Assembly (NCBI GenBank): GCA_021442155.1
Contig: CM038228.1
Coordinates: 16,958,608 to 17,022,607, forward strand
From: Cymbidium sinense
Lineage: Eukaryota > Streptophyta > Magnoliopsida > Asparagales > Orchidaceae
Length of the DNA stretch: 64,000 bases
Reading direction: 5' to 3'
Shown: piece by piece, positions 25,219 to 36,120 of the stretch
Layout of the letters: each line of letters begins with the position of its first letter
Position numbering within the stretch: position 1 is the stretch's first letter
The notes under the pieces: model-generated
What the model saw: only the letters and a program-made list of their open reading frames with translations
Told to the model about the DNA's origin: nothing
Database searches by the model: none
Made by a program: the position numbers and the translations under genes

Positions 25219-25485
25219 TTATTCATCCATCAAAGTAGGGGAAAAAATCTCTGGTATATTCGAAGACCCACATGCCTTAGGAGTCCTTACTAGGTGATTA
25301 GGTCCATTGAAGGGTGATGTCTCTATCTTTTGAGATAGTACATCATACCTCAATGTCATACCCATTATTCCCCCCGATCGACATGGTGTCCCCACATCCA
25401 AAAAATAAACACTATAGTATGTTGGCGGCGTTGAGGCCGTGCTTGCAACTTGAGAGGGAATGCCTCTGTTGGGTTTGGGTGCCAT
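25219..25485 (-). CDS. Hypothetical 88-residue open frame at the edge of copy B
   Basis: Open frame on the minus strand starting MAPKPNRGIP and ending PTLMDE. It begins outside the long repeat and crosses its TGTGG start at 25396. The inner part, MTLRYDVLSQKIETSP, is also encoded without change in copy A near 7289-7336, but there the frame is not open on both sides. Residue content is varied and not low complexity, unusual for this AT-rich window. I recognise no domain. It could be a leftover leader-type frame or a chance frame in a young part of the repeat; I lean to chance. Confidence 0.2.
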   Translation of the reverse strand: MAPKPNRGIPSQVASTASTPPTYYSVYFLDVGTPCRSGGIMGMTLRYDVLSQKIETSPFNGPNHLVRTPKACGSSNIPEIFSPTLMDE

Positions 25486-25500
25486 GACGCTTGATCCTAA

Positions 25501-25510
25501 TTTATAAATA
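25501..25510 (+). promoter_or_regulatory. Possible TATA box upstream of the Athila-type relic
   Basis: TTTATAAATAGAGGC lies about 100 bp before the first ATG of the relic at 25605. It may be chance in AT-rich DNA. Confidence 0.25.
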
Positions 25511-25604
25511 GAGGCTTAGGTTGTTAAGGTTTTCATTCAACGATCCCTTTTAAGGATTTTCTTTCTCTCTAACTATTTATGCTTTCTAATTTTCACTAAT
25601 AATC

Positions 25605-26649
25605 ATGCCCCTTAAAGGAGTTATGGGAAGAGAGCATCCAGATGTCAATTCATCAATGCCAATGACGGAGTGGGTGCTCTCCTCCACAAGCACCTAATTT
25701 TGAAAAGTGGTTTCTACAATCCCAACGAGATGGGATAATCATGGAGCAAGGTGGCTCAAACTATCCTATGATAACAACTCGCATCATCCGTGGTGCGTAA
25801 GTTCTTCATGAATGCATGGGATGGCTAGGATAATAAAGTATACATCTAGGGAAAGCTAGTGAGTTATGATAATATTGTTATAAATGCATATTATGATCTC
25901 CCTAATATTGAATATGATCAATATCACTCCTACTATAATGAACATCCCGATTTTGATGAGATTATTTTTTTTTTGTGGTAAAAATGAAAGCATGCAATGA
26001 AAATGGTAGGAGGAAAGGGTTATCAACTTTTTGTTGCTAGTATGATAGTCGCCTCTAAGGCTTGACACTATTTTATTTCTACTAGGCTTATGCTCTCTGA
26101 TAACATTAGTGAGGTTACCAATGATAGGGTTATTTTAAATTTTTCTATTCGAATGGCGTTCTTGATTGATATCAGGAATGATATTTTAATTTTATTTGTA
26201 ATATATTAAAGGGGAGCACTACTATCGGGTGTGACAACCTTCTCTTATATATGATTTGTGTAGTGGTGAGTGCAGTAAGGGTACTTGATGAGGAGGTACT
26301 CCTTTAGGAGGCTCCTCTAATGAAGAGGGTGATTTTGGGGGTTTAGGAATAGATTTAAAGTGGGAGAGAGTTCATGTTCTCCCTGATCTAAATCCTGAAC
26401 TCCCAAGTCCTTGGCCGAGTAAGTTCAAGAGATCCAAAGACAAGTCTATGACTTGAAAAGAGGGTGGATAATATCATAAGCGGAGATGGGAACACAAATT
26501 TGATCATCATATGGATCAATAGATGCAATTCTCCTACATGGCCCAGTTCAACAATCAACATATTTCAAAATTACAATATCAACCCTGTGTGAATACCCCG
26601 TCAGGATCATGCATGGATGAAGAGGGTGGTGACGAGTATGACTACTAGC
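25605..26649 (+). pseudogene. Athila-type 3' coding relic (putative plant transposon protein)
   Basis: Plus-strand pieces resemble the protein of unknown role found in Athila retrotransposons and in many plant genomes (Pfam 'putative plant transposon protein'). Pieces in order are ATG at 25605, FEKWFLQSQRDG near 25698, an acidic FDEI part near 25950, a LMLSDNISEVTNDR piece near 26090, FSIRMAFLIDI near 26140, and a C-terminus SYMAQFNNQHISKLQYQP near 26532, followed by DEEGGDEYDY and a TAG stop at 26647-26649. Frames shift several times with internal stops. In Athila elements this gene lies between pol and the 3' LTR, and LTR-like sequence follows here, but pol is absent. Confidence 0.6.
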
Positions 26650-27285
26650 TTTCCCCTCGTTTGTATTTTTTCCCTTCACTTTTTTTATTTATAATTTGTA
26701 ATTTATAACTTGTAGTTTTTTTTGAAGAAAAAGAATTTCAATTTTTATTATCTTTGTGTTGTATGCTTGTATAATTTTGTCTTTATTGATGTTCCAGGAT
26801 ATAAAGAATAAAATAAATTTTTTTAACTCTTTAAAAAAGTTATATCAGATGCAACATTGTATATGCCGTCTCGATCGGTGATAGATTGATGAACCCGAGG
26901 TGAGTGCATACGATGTCAATTGAGGTTTGGATATTATTTCCTTACCAATAGAAAATTTTCTAAGTCCCTTTTCACATGCAGCAAGGAGACATATCACTGT
27001 GTCACTATTCTAACAATGCCACGATGCTATGGAATTTTATTTCTTTTTGATCAAAATGTTCTTAGTCATATTCCGAGTGACACGTGGCTATGGCACCGTG
27101 ATGCTAATGCTATGGAATCGTGGCACTAAGGAATTTTGTTAGAGTGATGTGACACTAATTCTTAGACACTGCAGTGTCACTTTCGTAAGATGAATACCCA
27201 AGAGCATAAAGCATTGATATCTAGCACATCGATGTTATAGCTAAATTTAAAATTTAAAATGCAAATCTTTTAAATTTTAAAGAAA
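26650..27285 (+). other. 3' untranslated and LTR-like sequence after the Athila-type relic
   Basis: T-rich stretch (26650-26780) followed by sequence with repeated words GGCACCGTG, GTGGCACT and CACTGCAGTGTCAC between 27080 and 27185. No gene. These words are shared in style with 17760-17860 and 27640-27780, hinting at LTR U3 sequence. Confidence 0.4.
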
Positions 27286-27289
27286 TTTT

Positions 27290-27830
27290 GGTAGCATTTC
27301 TCTTTAACAGTGCTAGATTTCAAAATCATATGGTGTGGAGCACTCTTCTCCCTTATTCCAGAACTAAGATTATTGGAGGGGTGGGGGTTTTCATCTCATG
27401 CTGGAATAAAATTTCAATGCAGAGGTCTTTAAATCTCTATGTTTTCTACACCGAATCAATGATCAACAGTGAAATTTTTATTAAACTAGTAAGGAAAATC
27501 ATAAAATCTTTACCTGAAGTGAGAAATGGAGTGAAATGTGAACACCAGTTTAGAGAGAGTGAAGTCAAGTGGGGAAGAAGATCCCTATAGTGAACTACTC
27601 ACTCCTATTTATAGAAGTGGGCTGACAACTATTCCCTCTCAATAGCTCACATCATGGCACTGCCATAATGATGGACTGGTAGTTAGGCAGCACCTTAGTG
27701 CCAAGATTGCGGCGGCATGGCATCAAATTCTAAATTAGGCGTTATTTCTTCTAAAAGACTAGGGCAACACCTCGATGCTATATCCAAAAATAAATATTTT
27801 ATTTTATTTCATTTCTTTGAAGTAAACGTC
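27290..27830 (-). mobile_element. LTR-like segment with minus-strand promoter, second example
   Basis: Minus strand CTATAAATAGGAGTGAG at 27614 downwards is followed by a pyrimidine-rich leader (CTTCTTCCCC, TTCACTCTCTC) and CAGGTAAAGA, a possible splice donor, near 27515. This is typical of R/U5 of plant LTR retrotransposons. Upstream (27640-27780) are GGCACTGCC, CAGCACC and GATGC words. The 100-codon plus-strand frame here is antisense to this leader and not a gene. Confidence 0.45.
27605..27614 (-). promoter_or_regulatory. TATA box, second LTR-like segment
   Basis: Complement reads CTATAAATAGG, the same ten bases as at 17545-17554. Confidence 0.5.
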
Positions 27831-28925
27831 CATGTGAAGAAATTTAAGTTTAAAGAAATGAAGATCTTTTGAATGACTAGTTCATGTTATTCTATGTTTT
27901 GTCCTTATGTTCTAATACTTTTTATGTTGTTAAAATTGTTAGAAGATATCACTATTTTTGTGCATATTTTTATCATATAAGTGAATCTAAGGGTTAGAAA
28001 ATTAAATTTGGTAGAGATTAAGTATTAATGTTATTATAATTAAAATACCATGATTATTGAAATCATATGATGTGGTTGGTTGTCTAAGGAGAAATAGGTG
28101 GGATTAGTTATTTCTAGTTAGTGGTCGGCATCCTCCTCTTACCATTTCCCTACAAATTCTAAATTTGAAATGTGTAACCAATAATAAAACTTTTCTTATA
28201 CTATTTAGTAAAGTTTAATGTCATTTTCTAATAAAAATTAAAGGTTTTTCTCCATTGGTGAAGGCTAGGTTGCTTCCCATAGCAAGATAGGAGATTTAGA
28301 GATCTTCTACTTAGACTACTTAGGTGAGTGATATAGAATTTGTCCACTTTGTATTTTTATGTGATTCTTATTGTGAATTCTTTTTAAAATCCTCAAGTAT
28401 GTATAAAAAATAAATTCAATAATTATTTTACAAAACAAAATTGTGCTTTTTTTACATGTTTTAGTTGTCAACAATTTTATGGTTAATATGACAAGTATAT
28501 TATGGTTGATGTTTAGTGGCTTTAAAGACCATCAAATTTTATAACTTTCTCCATAAATATTCCCAATACAATTTTCTTATATTTTCATTAGTTTTTATGG
28601 TCATGTTTCAATGATTTGAACTTCTATCCACATTAATTTTAAAATTAATGAGTTTGTCTGATTTTTGTCACGATCATGGAAGAATATCATAAAAAAATCT
28701 ACACCTTTCTAAAATTAATAAAACTTTTAGATAATAGTGAAAATTTTCATTATACAAAATTCCTTTTGTTTCAAGTGATTTGGATTTCTAGAAAAATTGT
28801 CAATTGTTTGAAGTTGGGATCCAAAATTATGATTGTTTATTGTCTTGTGTTGTCCAACCCATGTCCTTTATATTTTTTTAACATCACATCAAATTAAACT
28901 CTATTAAATCCTTCCTTACTCTGCT
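27831..28925 (+). mobile_element. Possible 5' LTR before a primer-binding site
   Basis: Lies directly left of a primer-binding site (28997). Contains AATAAAAC near 28182 that could be a polyadenylation signal, and leader-like sequence TAGCAAGATAGGAG near 28280. No TG start or second LTR was found, so the LTR identity is inferred from position only. A 73-codon frame at 28676-28897 has no recognisable content. Confidence 0.3.
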
Positions 28926-29425
28926 AGATATCTTGGATAGCCTGAATTCACTAATTAAGTCACCTAAGTGGCTACAACATTTCCCACACCATTGTTTTGT
29001 ATTAAAGCATGGGTTTTGGTGAATTAGTTTGAAACACCAAAAGAATTATTTATTTGGTAAGATGTTTGTGGAGGAAGAAGTTGACTTTATTTAAGGCTAT
29101 TACATTACTTTAGACATACTAATTTGTTTTATTGTATTTTTTTTGTTGCAAATTCATGTGGTACAGCTTATGTGGCCAAGATATCTTGGATAGATTTAAC
29201 TCACTAATTAAGTCACCTTGTGGTAACACTACCCACACCATTAATTTGTATTAGAGCATGGGTTTGTGAATTACCTCAGGACCCCAAAAGAATTATTTAT
29301 TTGGCAAGATGTATGCAAAAGACAAAGTTGATTTCTATTAGGCTATTACAATAATTTGGATTTACTAATTTTTCTTTTATTATATTTTATTTTTCTTGCA
29401 AGTTCATGTGGTACAACTTATGTTT
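28926..29425 (+). repeat. Tandem duplication of a retrotransposon leader with primer-binding site
   Basis: Two units of about 250 bp each start ATATCTTGGATAG (28926 and 29178) and end near TTCATGTGGTACA.CTTATG (29153 and 29403). Shared landmarks are CTAATTAAGTCACCT, CCCACACCATT, AAAGAATTATTTATTTGG and the primer-binding site. The duplicated piece includes the end of the putative LTR and the start of the internal region. Confidence 0.8.
29247..29268 (+). promoter_or_regulatory. Primer-binding site for initiator tRNA-Met (second unit)
   Basis: TTGTATTAGAGCATGGGTTTG is close to TGGTATCAGAGC followed by AGGTTT, the complement of the plant initiator tRNA-Met 3' end used by many LTR retrotransposons. 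The first unit carries a more decayed version at 28997-29018 (TTGTATTAAAGCATGGG). Confidence 0.55.
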
Positions 29426-29782
29426 AAGACAATTCTATGAACTTAAAACCTAGTGTTAATAGTTTGGCTCTACTAAATCAACCAAGCCATTTACCATAAA
29501 CTTACCATAACCATTTTTTACTTGAGTGGCACCTACATTAGTTCAATTTATCCAATAAAGCATTTAGAACTCTAACCTTGATTCATATTAACATAAAGAT
29601 ACTTACATTGAATAACTCAAGATTTCATGTTAGTTCTATTTCACTTGTTTTATACTAGTTTACTTTATATTATTATTTACATTTTATTATTTTGTTTTTC
29701 ATTTTCATTTAACAATCATCATTGCATATTTAAAAATTATAAAAAATATTTAGTGTTATATTGTATTTTCAATTGTGTCAAC

Positions 29783-30061
29783 ATGCCTTCTAAATCTAAC
29801 AGGCAAGATTAGAAGAACAAATTGAATATAAAAGTAGAAAAGTTTGCCTTAAAAATTGAGGAGAAATTTAATATGATCCATGACCTAGTGATAAACTTAG
29901 CTATCCAAGTTCAAAACATGAATGTTCAAGCACAAACCCCATCTATGATCCAAAACTCTATAGAGGTTGATCCTTTAGAAGATGAGCTTAAAGAAAATCG
30001 TAGGGAACACATATATCCTAGAAGACATTTGGATTTGAACATGCAATCAATGAAGAATTGA
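29783..30061 (+). pseudogene. Retrotransposon gag N-terminus pseudogene
   Basis: ATG at 29783 starts MPSKSNRQD, followed by an in-frame TAG at 29810, then a long open stretch of 79 codons with charged, helix-forming sequence (KVEKFALKIEEKFNMIHDLV, QVQNMNVQAQ). This matches the coiled N-terminal region of plant Ty3/gypsy Gag, which assembles the particle that packages the RNA. It lies about 515 bp after the primer-binding site, as expected for gag after a leader. The central gag domain, zinc knuckle and pol were not found downstream, so the element is truncated. Lineage is uncertain. Confidence 0.55.
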
Positions 30062-31309
30062 ATTTTAATTAGACTATGAAAGGCCCGAGTTGGAGATATT
30101 ATAAAGATTGGATTTGAATATGAATTCAAAGAAATTGGCCAATTTACTATAAAAGAAGAATTTCAATCAATTTGTACATTTATAGATCTAATTCATCTCT
30201 TAATATCAACAAAACACATTTGCATTAATAATGTTAAAGGTAAATTCGATAGAGTTTGCATCCTCTCTCTCATAAGCTAGAGGCTAAAATTAAAATAAAT
30301 GAAAACCTATCATATTGTACATACAATACACTCAAATGAGCGTGTGGCCAAAGTGATATGATTACACTTGTTACCTATTAGATAGCTCACCCAAGGGGTC
30401 TTCTAGCACCACCTGTCAAGAAGAAATTTATCATAAAGAAATTTTCCTTAGAAAAATCATAGCTTGTAAAGCACTCGCCCCCCATAGAAGTCTACATGAT
30501 ATGCTACATGCCATTAAATGTAAACCATGCAAAAAAATTGGTTAATTTGAAGAGAAAGTTCACCATGAATTCAATAAGAGGTGTTTATTTGAAGAACTCA
30601 TCTTGGACAATCCCTATAGAGATTCACACAAGATGCTTGCCACTCACATTTCCATCTTGGAATAATCAAATACATTAATTATAGAGGACTCACCCAAGGC
30701 ACTTACTTTAGAAGACCCATCTTAGCCTTTTACTTCCTAAACTTTCTCTCTAAATTTATAATATTATCTTTAACCATCCTTCAAAATTACATAGAAAATC
30801 AATCTGAATTCCAATTCATTAAATGGAATTCACTGTAGTGTCTCTTAAAAGATCATACTAATTAAGCTCATAAACTTTGTCATGGATATTTCAATGGTTA
30901 AATCATCAAAATAAAAGATTTCATGATGGTAATGATTGAAGGCAAATACTCTTAACCGATCAAAAACTTTATATATCAATTATCTTATCAACTAGCTAAG
31001 TAGTAGATTTTAAACCCAAATAAGAAACTTAATCAAGGAAATTCTAAGCAAGAAGCTTACACGTAATGCCCTCAACAAAAAAATCTATGTATCAATGCGA
31101 ATAAGATGAAGAAAGACTTGAGAGATGGATTTCCCTTCTGCTTAAAACAAAGTAAAAAAGACTTCAAATTGAATAGATCATGAATCATACAAGCAATAGG
31201 GGACTATCAAAGATGCAAACTCCAAGAGATTTTAGATAAAAAAAGGCTTTCCATCAGGAAAGTGATTAAAATCTTGTCTGGATTATAGAGAACTTGGTAG
31301 AAATTTGAG

Positions 31310-31374
<65 letters not shown>

Positions 31375-31479
31375 TTTCAATATAAAGAGTTTTATATAGA
31401 TAATTATTTTGGACTTTCTCTCATGGCTAGTCCAGTCACTACCGAGCTAGCTAGCTTTTTAATTGGCTAAGGTATTTTG
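30062..31479. other. Unassigned sequence with an AT microsatellite
   Basis: Probably decayed internal sequence of the truncated gag-bearing element at the left and flank of the chromovirus-like element at the right, but no domain was recognised. A 60-codon frame at 30496-30678 has nothing distinctive. An (AT)n run occupies 31311-31371. Confidence 0.45.
31311..31371. repeat. (TA)n microsatellite
   Basis: About 30 uninterrupted TA units. Confidence 0.95.
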
Positions 31480-31944
31480 GAACTAGTACCATAGTGGAGG
31501 AGAACTCAAATAAACTCTTGTAGATGAAATTTAAGAGTTTCTACTTCAATTTTGAAAATTTTCAAGACATTTTGAGAATTTTAAACCCACAAAACCCTAA
31601 TTTGAACAAGACTATATTTGATTTGACCTAGTTTTAGCCGAACACTTCAAATAGAGAATTAGATGCTTTTAAGTGGAGAATTTATGTGGAAAACATTCTT
31701 TGGAGACTTAAGGAAGACAAAACAAAATAACATTGGAGAGAAGACAAGTAAAACTAATAACATAAGTTTATATCACTCACCGGAGAGATCTAAGCATCAA
31801 GATCATTAATCCCTTCACTATTTTGGTCAATCATCGAGGCCCAACTCTTTGGATTTTTCTTCCTATTTATTGCATTTATAATTCACCAAAAACTTTATTA
31901 ACTAGCACATAAGAGTTTCATTCAACACACACAATTCAAAATGT

Positions 31945-31998
<54 letters not shown>

Positions 31999-32660
31999 GT
32001 AGAGAGAGAGAGAGAGATTGATTTAAGGATAGTAATGATAGAAGCAATTTGGTGAGATTAAGAGTTCAAAAAAAGCTATATATATTTAAATAAATATCTA
32101 AAATGAGATTTAGAGCTTTTGGTTAAATTTTGAGAGGGTTTAGCATAGACTTCTAGTGTAACTTTCAAGAGTAGCTTGAACTAAGCTTATTTGGTTTGAT
32201 TTAGAGGATCTATTTACAAAATTAGTTTTTGGTTGGATAGATGACTATATGGATGGTTAGTTTAAGATGTGAACTAATGATCTAGAGTAAATTGCTAGGT
32301 TTGATGGAGTTTATGAGGGTGTCAATGAGTAGAGAATGAAACTATGTCTTAGTCTTAAAAAATTTGTTCAAGAGCATTAGATGAGATTTTGGAGTAGATG
32401 TGAGATTTGGATGGGTGATAGCTAGTCTTAGAGAAAGTTAAAGATTTAAAGAAAGACTTAATTAAATTAAGAATAAGGAATTAAGAGAGTAAAAGTAAGT
32501 ATAAAGTAGAACATAGGATAACTATCTAATCTCACCAAAAAAATTAAAACTTGAGCCACCAATCACCAAGATAAAGAAAAGAGCAATATTTCACTCAAAA
32601 TAATTTATTTAACAACTAGAGTTACAAGCATCTCGTCCCATTTTATAAAATTATAAAACT
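31480..32660 (-). repeat. 3' LTR of the chromovirus-like element
   Basis: Aligns with 39030-40215. Best matches are TTTGGTGAGATTA (32048 and 39610), GTGTCAATGAGTAGAGAATGA (32312-32338, one base different at 39880), and AGAGTTACAA.CA near 32618 and 40175. The left LTR carries a (GA)n insertion at 31946-32017. On the minus strand TTTTATAAAATGGGA near 32650 takes the TATA position. Confidence 0.75.
31946..32017. repeat. (GA)n microsatellite
   Basis: About 35 GA units with one interruption (GATGAGTAG) at 31994-32002, inside the left LTR and absent from the right LTR. Confidence 0.95.
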
Positions 32661-33269
32661 CTATGGCTAAGAATTTTGGAAGAAAAATGGAGGGAAAAGG
32701 TGATGGAAAAGTGTGGCCATTTTTATGAAGTAGAGGCCAGTCATACAAGCTCCTAGATAATAAATAAAAATACAGACATATTAAAATACAAAATACATTT
32801 AAAATTTTCTTGGCAATGGGATTTTTATTGGGCTATTTATTGGGCTTTTGTAACTAGGCCTATTCTTTGATATCTTTCTTGACCTTTAGCCTTAGCTCTA
32901 ATAATTGGATATTTCATTTGATTATATTGATTTGTATGACCTTCATATTCTTTATTTTTTTAGATGTGCTATATCAACTCCCCAAACTCAATTAAACTCT
33001 ACCTTAGAGTTAAAATCTAAGAAGTCTTCTACTAATTATGAGGCCAAGGTCTCAAAGTTAATGTTGGTTAGCCAAACATCATTGATAAGTGGTTTATTTT
33101 TCCAATGAACAAAAATCAAGGCTTAATAGTTGGTTCAATGGGCACCTTCTTAATGATAGTATAATCAACTTTTAAAATGATGGATTATAATGGGGAAATA
33201 TATATCTTACTAAAGAGTTAGAAAAAATAAGTGGAGATTTGTTAACCTTCTCATGTAATAAAATATCTT

Positions 33270-34060
33270 TAATATTAATAACTTGATGAATTAACATATC
33301 GCAAAGTGGTGATAAGAATTTTATCTAATTTTTCTAAGTACTTTGAATGTTCCATAAGCTTTTGCATTTAATTACTTAAACTTAGGGGTGTTGTATCATT
33401 CTAGGTGATATGAATCAATACAACATCATCTTGTTTAAATTCTTTGTTGATTGATTATGAATTACCCTATAAGCATATTTGCCATTACTTAAGGTTATTT
33501 ATTATTTTATGGTATCATGGAGGCTATGAAAGTCTTTGAAAAATAAAAATATTGAATCAAAAATACATGAGATGAGATGTTAGCTACATTAATAGGTCTT
33601 CTAGGATTATGATCATAAACTATTTCAAAAGGTGAAGTTTTAGTTATTTAAGAGATGGTATTACTCTATGCAAATTCAATTATTGGCAAATGCAAGTCCT
33701 ATTTTTCTAAACTTTTCCTATATGATATCAAAGTATGATCCCTAAGGTTTGACTTACTACTTCAATTTGACCAATAGTTTAAAAGTGAAAAGTAAAATAG
33801 AATTTTAATTTAGTGTCAAGTAATTTTATAAAGACTTCCAAAAGTATAAATCATATCTAACATCAAAATTAGACCTGATGGTTACATAAAGGGCATGAAG
33901 ATGCAAGATTTTTAAAACTAATTTAGTGATGCAAGAAGCATCATTAGTTTTAGTGCAAGATAAGGAATAAATAATTTAAGATAATCTATCAACTACCACA
34001 AAAATAATATTAATTCTTCAAGTTGTTCGTGGCAATCCTAAGATGAAATCTATTTACAAA
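33270..34060 (-). pseudogene. Ty3/gypsy integrase pseudogene (main copy)
   Basis: Would insert the DNA copy into the host genome. Minus-strand reading gives DFILGLPRTT near 34055, IIFVVVDRLS near 34020, a KTNDASCITKL piece near 33955, YFWKSL near 33860, a region corresponding to the glutamate-bearing helix near 33640, SNGKYAYRVI near 33480, and a C-terminal region to about 33270 with RR.LNQLLS-type sequence. Stops interrupt it throughout. A second, shorter integrase start at 34831-35013 is part of the triplication. No clear chromodomain was recognised in 32660-33270. Confidence 0.75.
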
Positions 34061-36120
34061 TCTTCTCAAGGTCTATATGGAATAGATAAGGTAGCATATT
34101 GGCCAAATTTTTATTTGGTGCCTTTTACTTGTTTACATGTCGAACATTAAGCCATAAGCCACAAGTTTTTAAACATCTCTCTTAAAAGATGTCCAAAAGA
34201 TTAATTTTCTATTAAATCAATTATCTTATTTTTTTAAATGCCTAACAATTTCTTTTAAATGTAATTTAGTAATAAAAAATTCTCTAAGAGAGAATCTAGG
34301 GATACAAAGTTATTTTCCTTGATAACATGAAATGTCACCTCTAAAGATACAGGTTTGTCTAAGTGTTAAGCTTAGATTAAATGAAAATTAAGACAAGTTG
34401 GGTAACCATCTTGAGTTTATTCAAATAAGAAAATTTTATGCTCTAAAGAAGAAATAATCAATGCTACCCTTAATAAGACATCACTAGGATTGTTTTCAAT
34501 TCTAGGCTTATGCTTAAGAATAAAAATATACCATTGAAAACATTTAATCTATTTAGCACATTTATGACTTAACTTTCATTGGGTGATGATGAATTTAAGG
34601 ACATGATGATCTATGTTAAGAATGAACTCACTATATAAGAGGTAATGGTGCTAGTATCTCAAAGATTGAATGATGGCATAAAACTCTCCATTATATGTGG
34701 AATATCATTATTTTGCCTCATTTAAGTTTTCACTATAAAGATATAATATTAATTTTTTGACTTAATATTTCACCAATTATAACTCTATATTTATCACAAG
34801 TCACTTTGAAGGTTTTAGAGAAATAAAAGCTTAAGAATAGGGTAAAAGTCTTAAAATCTTAATTTTATCAAATAATTTAGCAATGTGAGAAAAATAAATA
34901 GCTTTAAAGCAAGATGAGAAATGGGTCATCTTAAGGAATTTATCAACTACCACAAAAATGATATCATTTTCTTGAGTTGTCCATGACAATCCTAACATGA
35001 AATCCATTAACAAATCTTCTCAACCATGTTGGCCAAATTTTTATTTGGTTCTTTAGCTTGTTTACATGTCAAACATCGAGCAATAAGTTTTTAAACATCT
35101 CTCTTAAAATATGGTCAAAAAATTGATTTCCCTTTAAACTAATTATATTATCTTTTCAAAATGATCAGTAATTCCTTCTAAATGTAATTTAATAATAAAT
35201 TTTCTTTTAATAGAAGATCTATTTATAAAGTTACTTTCCCCAATAAAGATACCAATTTATGACATAAAATCTCACATTTAAAGTTATAGTTTTGTTTAAG
35301 TGTTAAGCATAGATTAAATAAAAAAAATTCAAGTTTTAAAGAAGAAATAGTAAATGTTACTCTTGATAAGGCATCACTATGTTTGTTTTAGTTCTAAGAT
35401 TATGTTTAAAGACATAAGAAAAATATTGATAAAATTTAGCTCATTTGGCATGTCTGTGACATAACTTTCATTAGGTGTTTATGAATTTGAAGAAATGATG
35501 ATCTAAGTTAAGAATGAACTCATTATGTAAGAGGTAGTGATGCTAGCACAAAAAAAAATAAAATGATGATATAAAACTCTTTATCATATGTTAAATTTTG
35601 TTATTTTATCTCATTTAAGTTTTCATTATAAAAAGCTAAAAGATGATTTTTCTTACTAATTTTTTTTTCAATTCTAACTCTAAATTCATCACAAGTCACT
35701 TCAAATATTTTAAAGAAATTAGGAAGCTTAAGAATATGGTCAAAAGTCATTAAAATTTTAATTTTTAATAATTTAGCAATATGGAAATATCATTAGTTTT
35801 GAAGTAGGATAAGAAATGGTCATCTTAGAGAATCTATCAACTATAAAAAAATATTATAATTTTTTAGGTGTGTAAATCTAAGATGAAATCAATGACAATT
35901 CTTTCAAGATCTACACATCCATGTTCATATGCCTTTTATCATTATTTTTTTTCTCATTTAAATTTTCACTTCATAAAGCTATAGGATGATTTATCTGACT
36001 TAATATTCCACTATTTCTAACTCTAGATTCTTTACCAGTCATTTTGTAAGTTTTAGTGAAATCAGGAAGCTTAAAATAAAGACATAAGTTGAAATCTTAA
36101 TTTTATCAAATGTTTTTTAA
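33960..36120 (-). repeat. Tandem triplication of the RNase H/integrase junction
   Basis: Three RNase H starts occur in a row on the minus strand: LPDFTKTYK near 36070, LPNFFKIFEVTCDE near 35710, and FSKTFKVTCDK near 34815. Integrase starts follow them at about 35925-35840 (short), 35013-34870 (open frame with DFMLGLSWTTQENDIIFVVVDKF), and 34055 onwards. Units span about 33960-34925, 34930-35830 and a partial 35830-36120. Each junction fuses integrase (SHIAKLF) to RNase H at the shared bases ATTTGATAAAATTAAG. Confidence 0.8.

Larger units (their letters stand above)
19200..25396 (-). repeat. Long noncoding LTR-like repeat, copy B (inverted)
   Basis: Minus-strand copy with the same order of parts as copy A. 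Its start, TGTGGGGACACC on the minus strand at 25396, matches A at 7228. The next 1.4 kb aligns with A along its length, including the hairpin-like CTATCTCAAAAGATAG, the TATA-like box (24921-24930) and the conserved block at 23990-24011. It continues with one degraded 260-bp monomer core, an AT-rich part, the GC-richer motif and a weak TTGACC part. Length, about 6.2 kb, equals copy A. The left end is uncertain; GAATTCTCATAGGGCTTGAC near 19612 matches the equivalent part of copy E near 59915. Confidence 0.7.

Noticed and set aside
27288..27590. 100-codon plus-strand frame
   Set aside because: Antisense to an LTR-like leader with a minus-strand TATA box; no recognisable domain.
32905..33108. 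67-codon plus-strand frame
   Set aside because: Lies antisense between the integrase relic and the LTR of a minus-strand element; no recognisable content.
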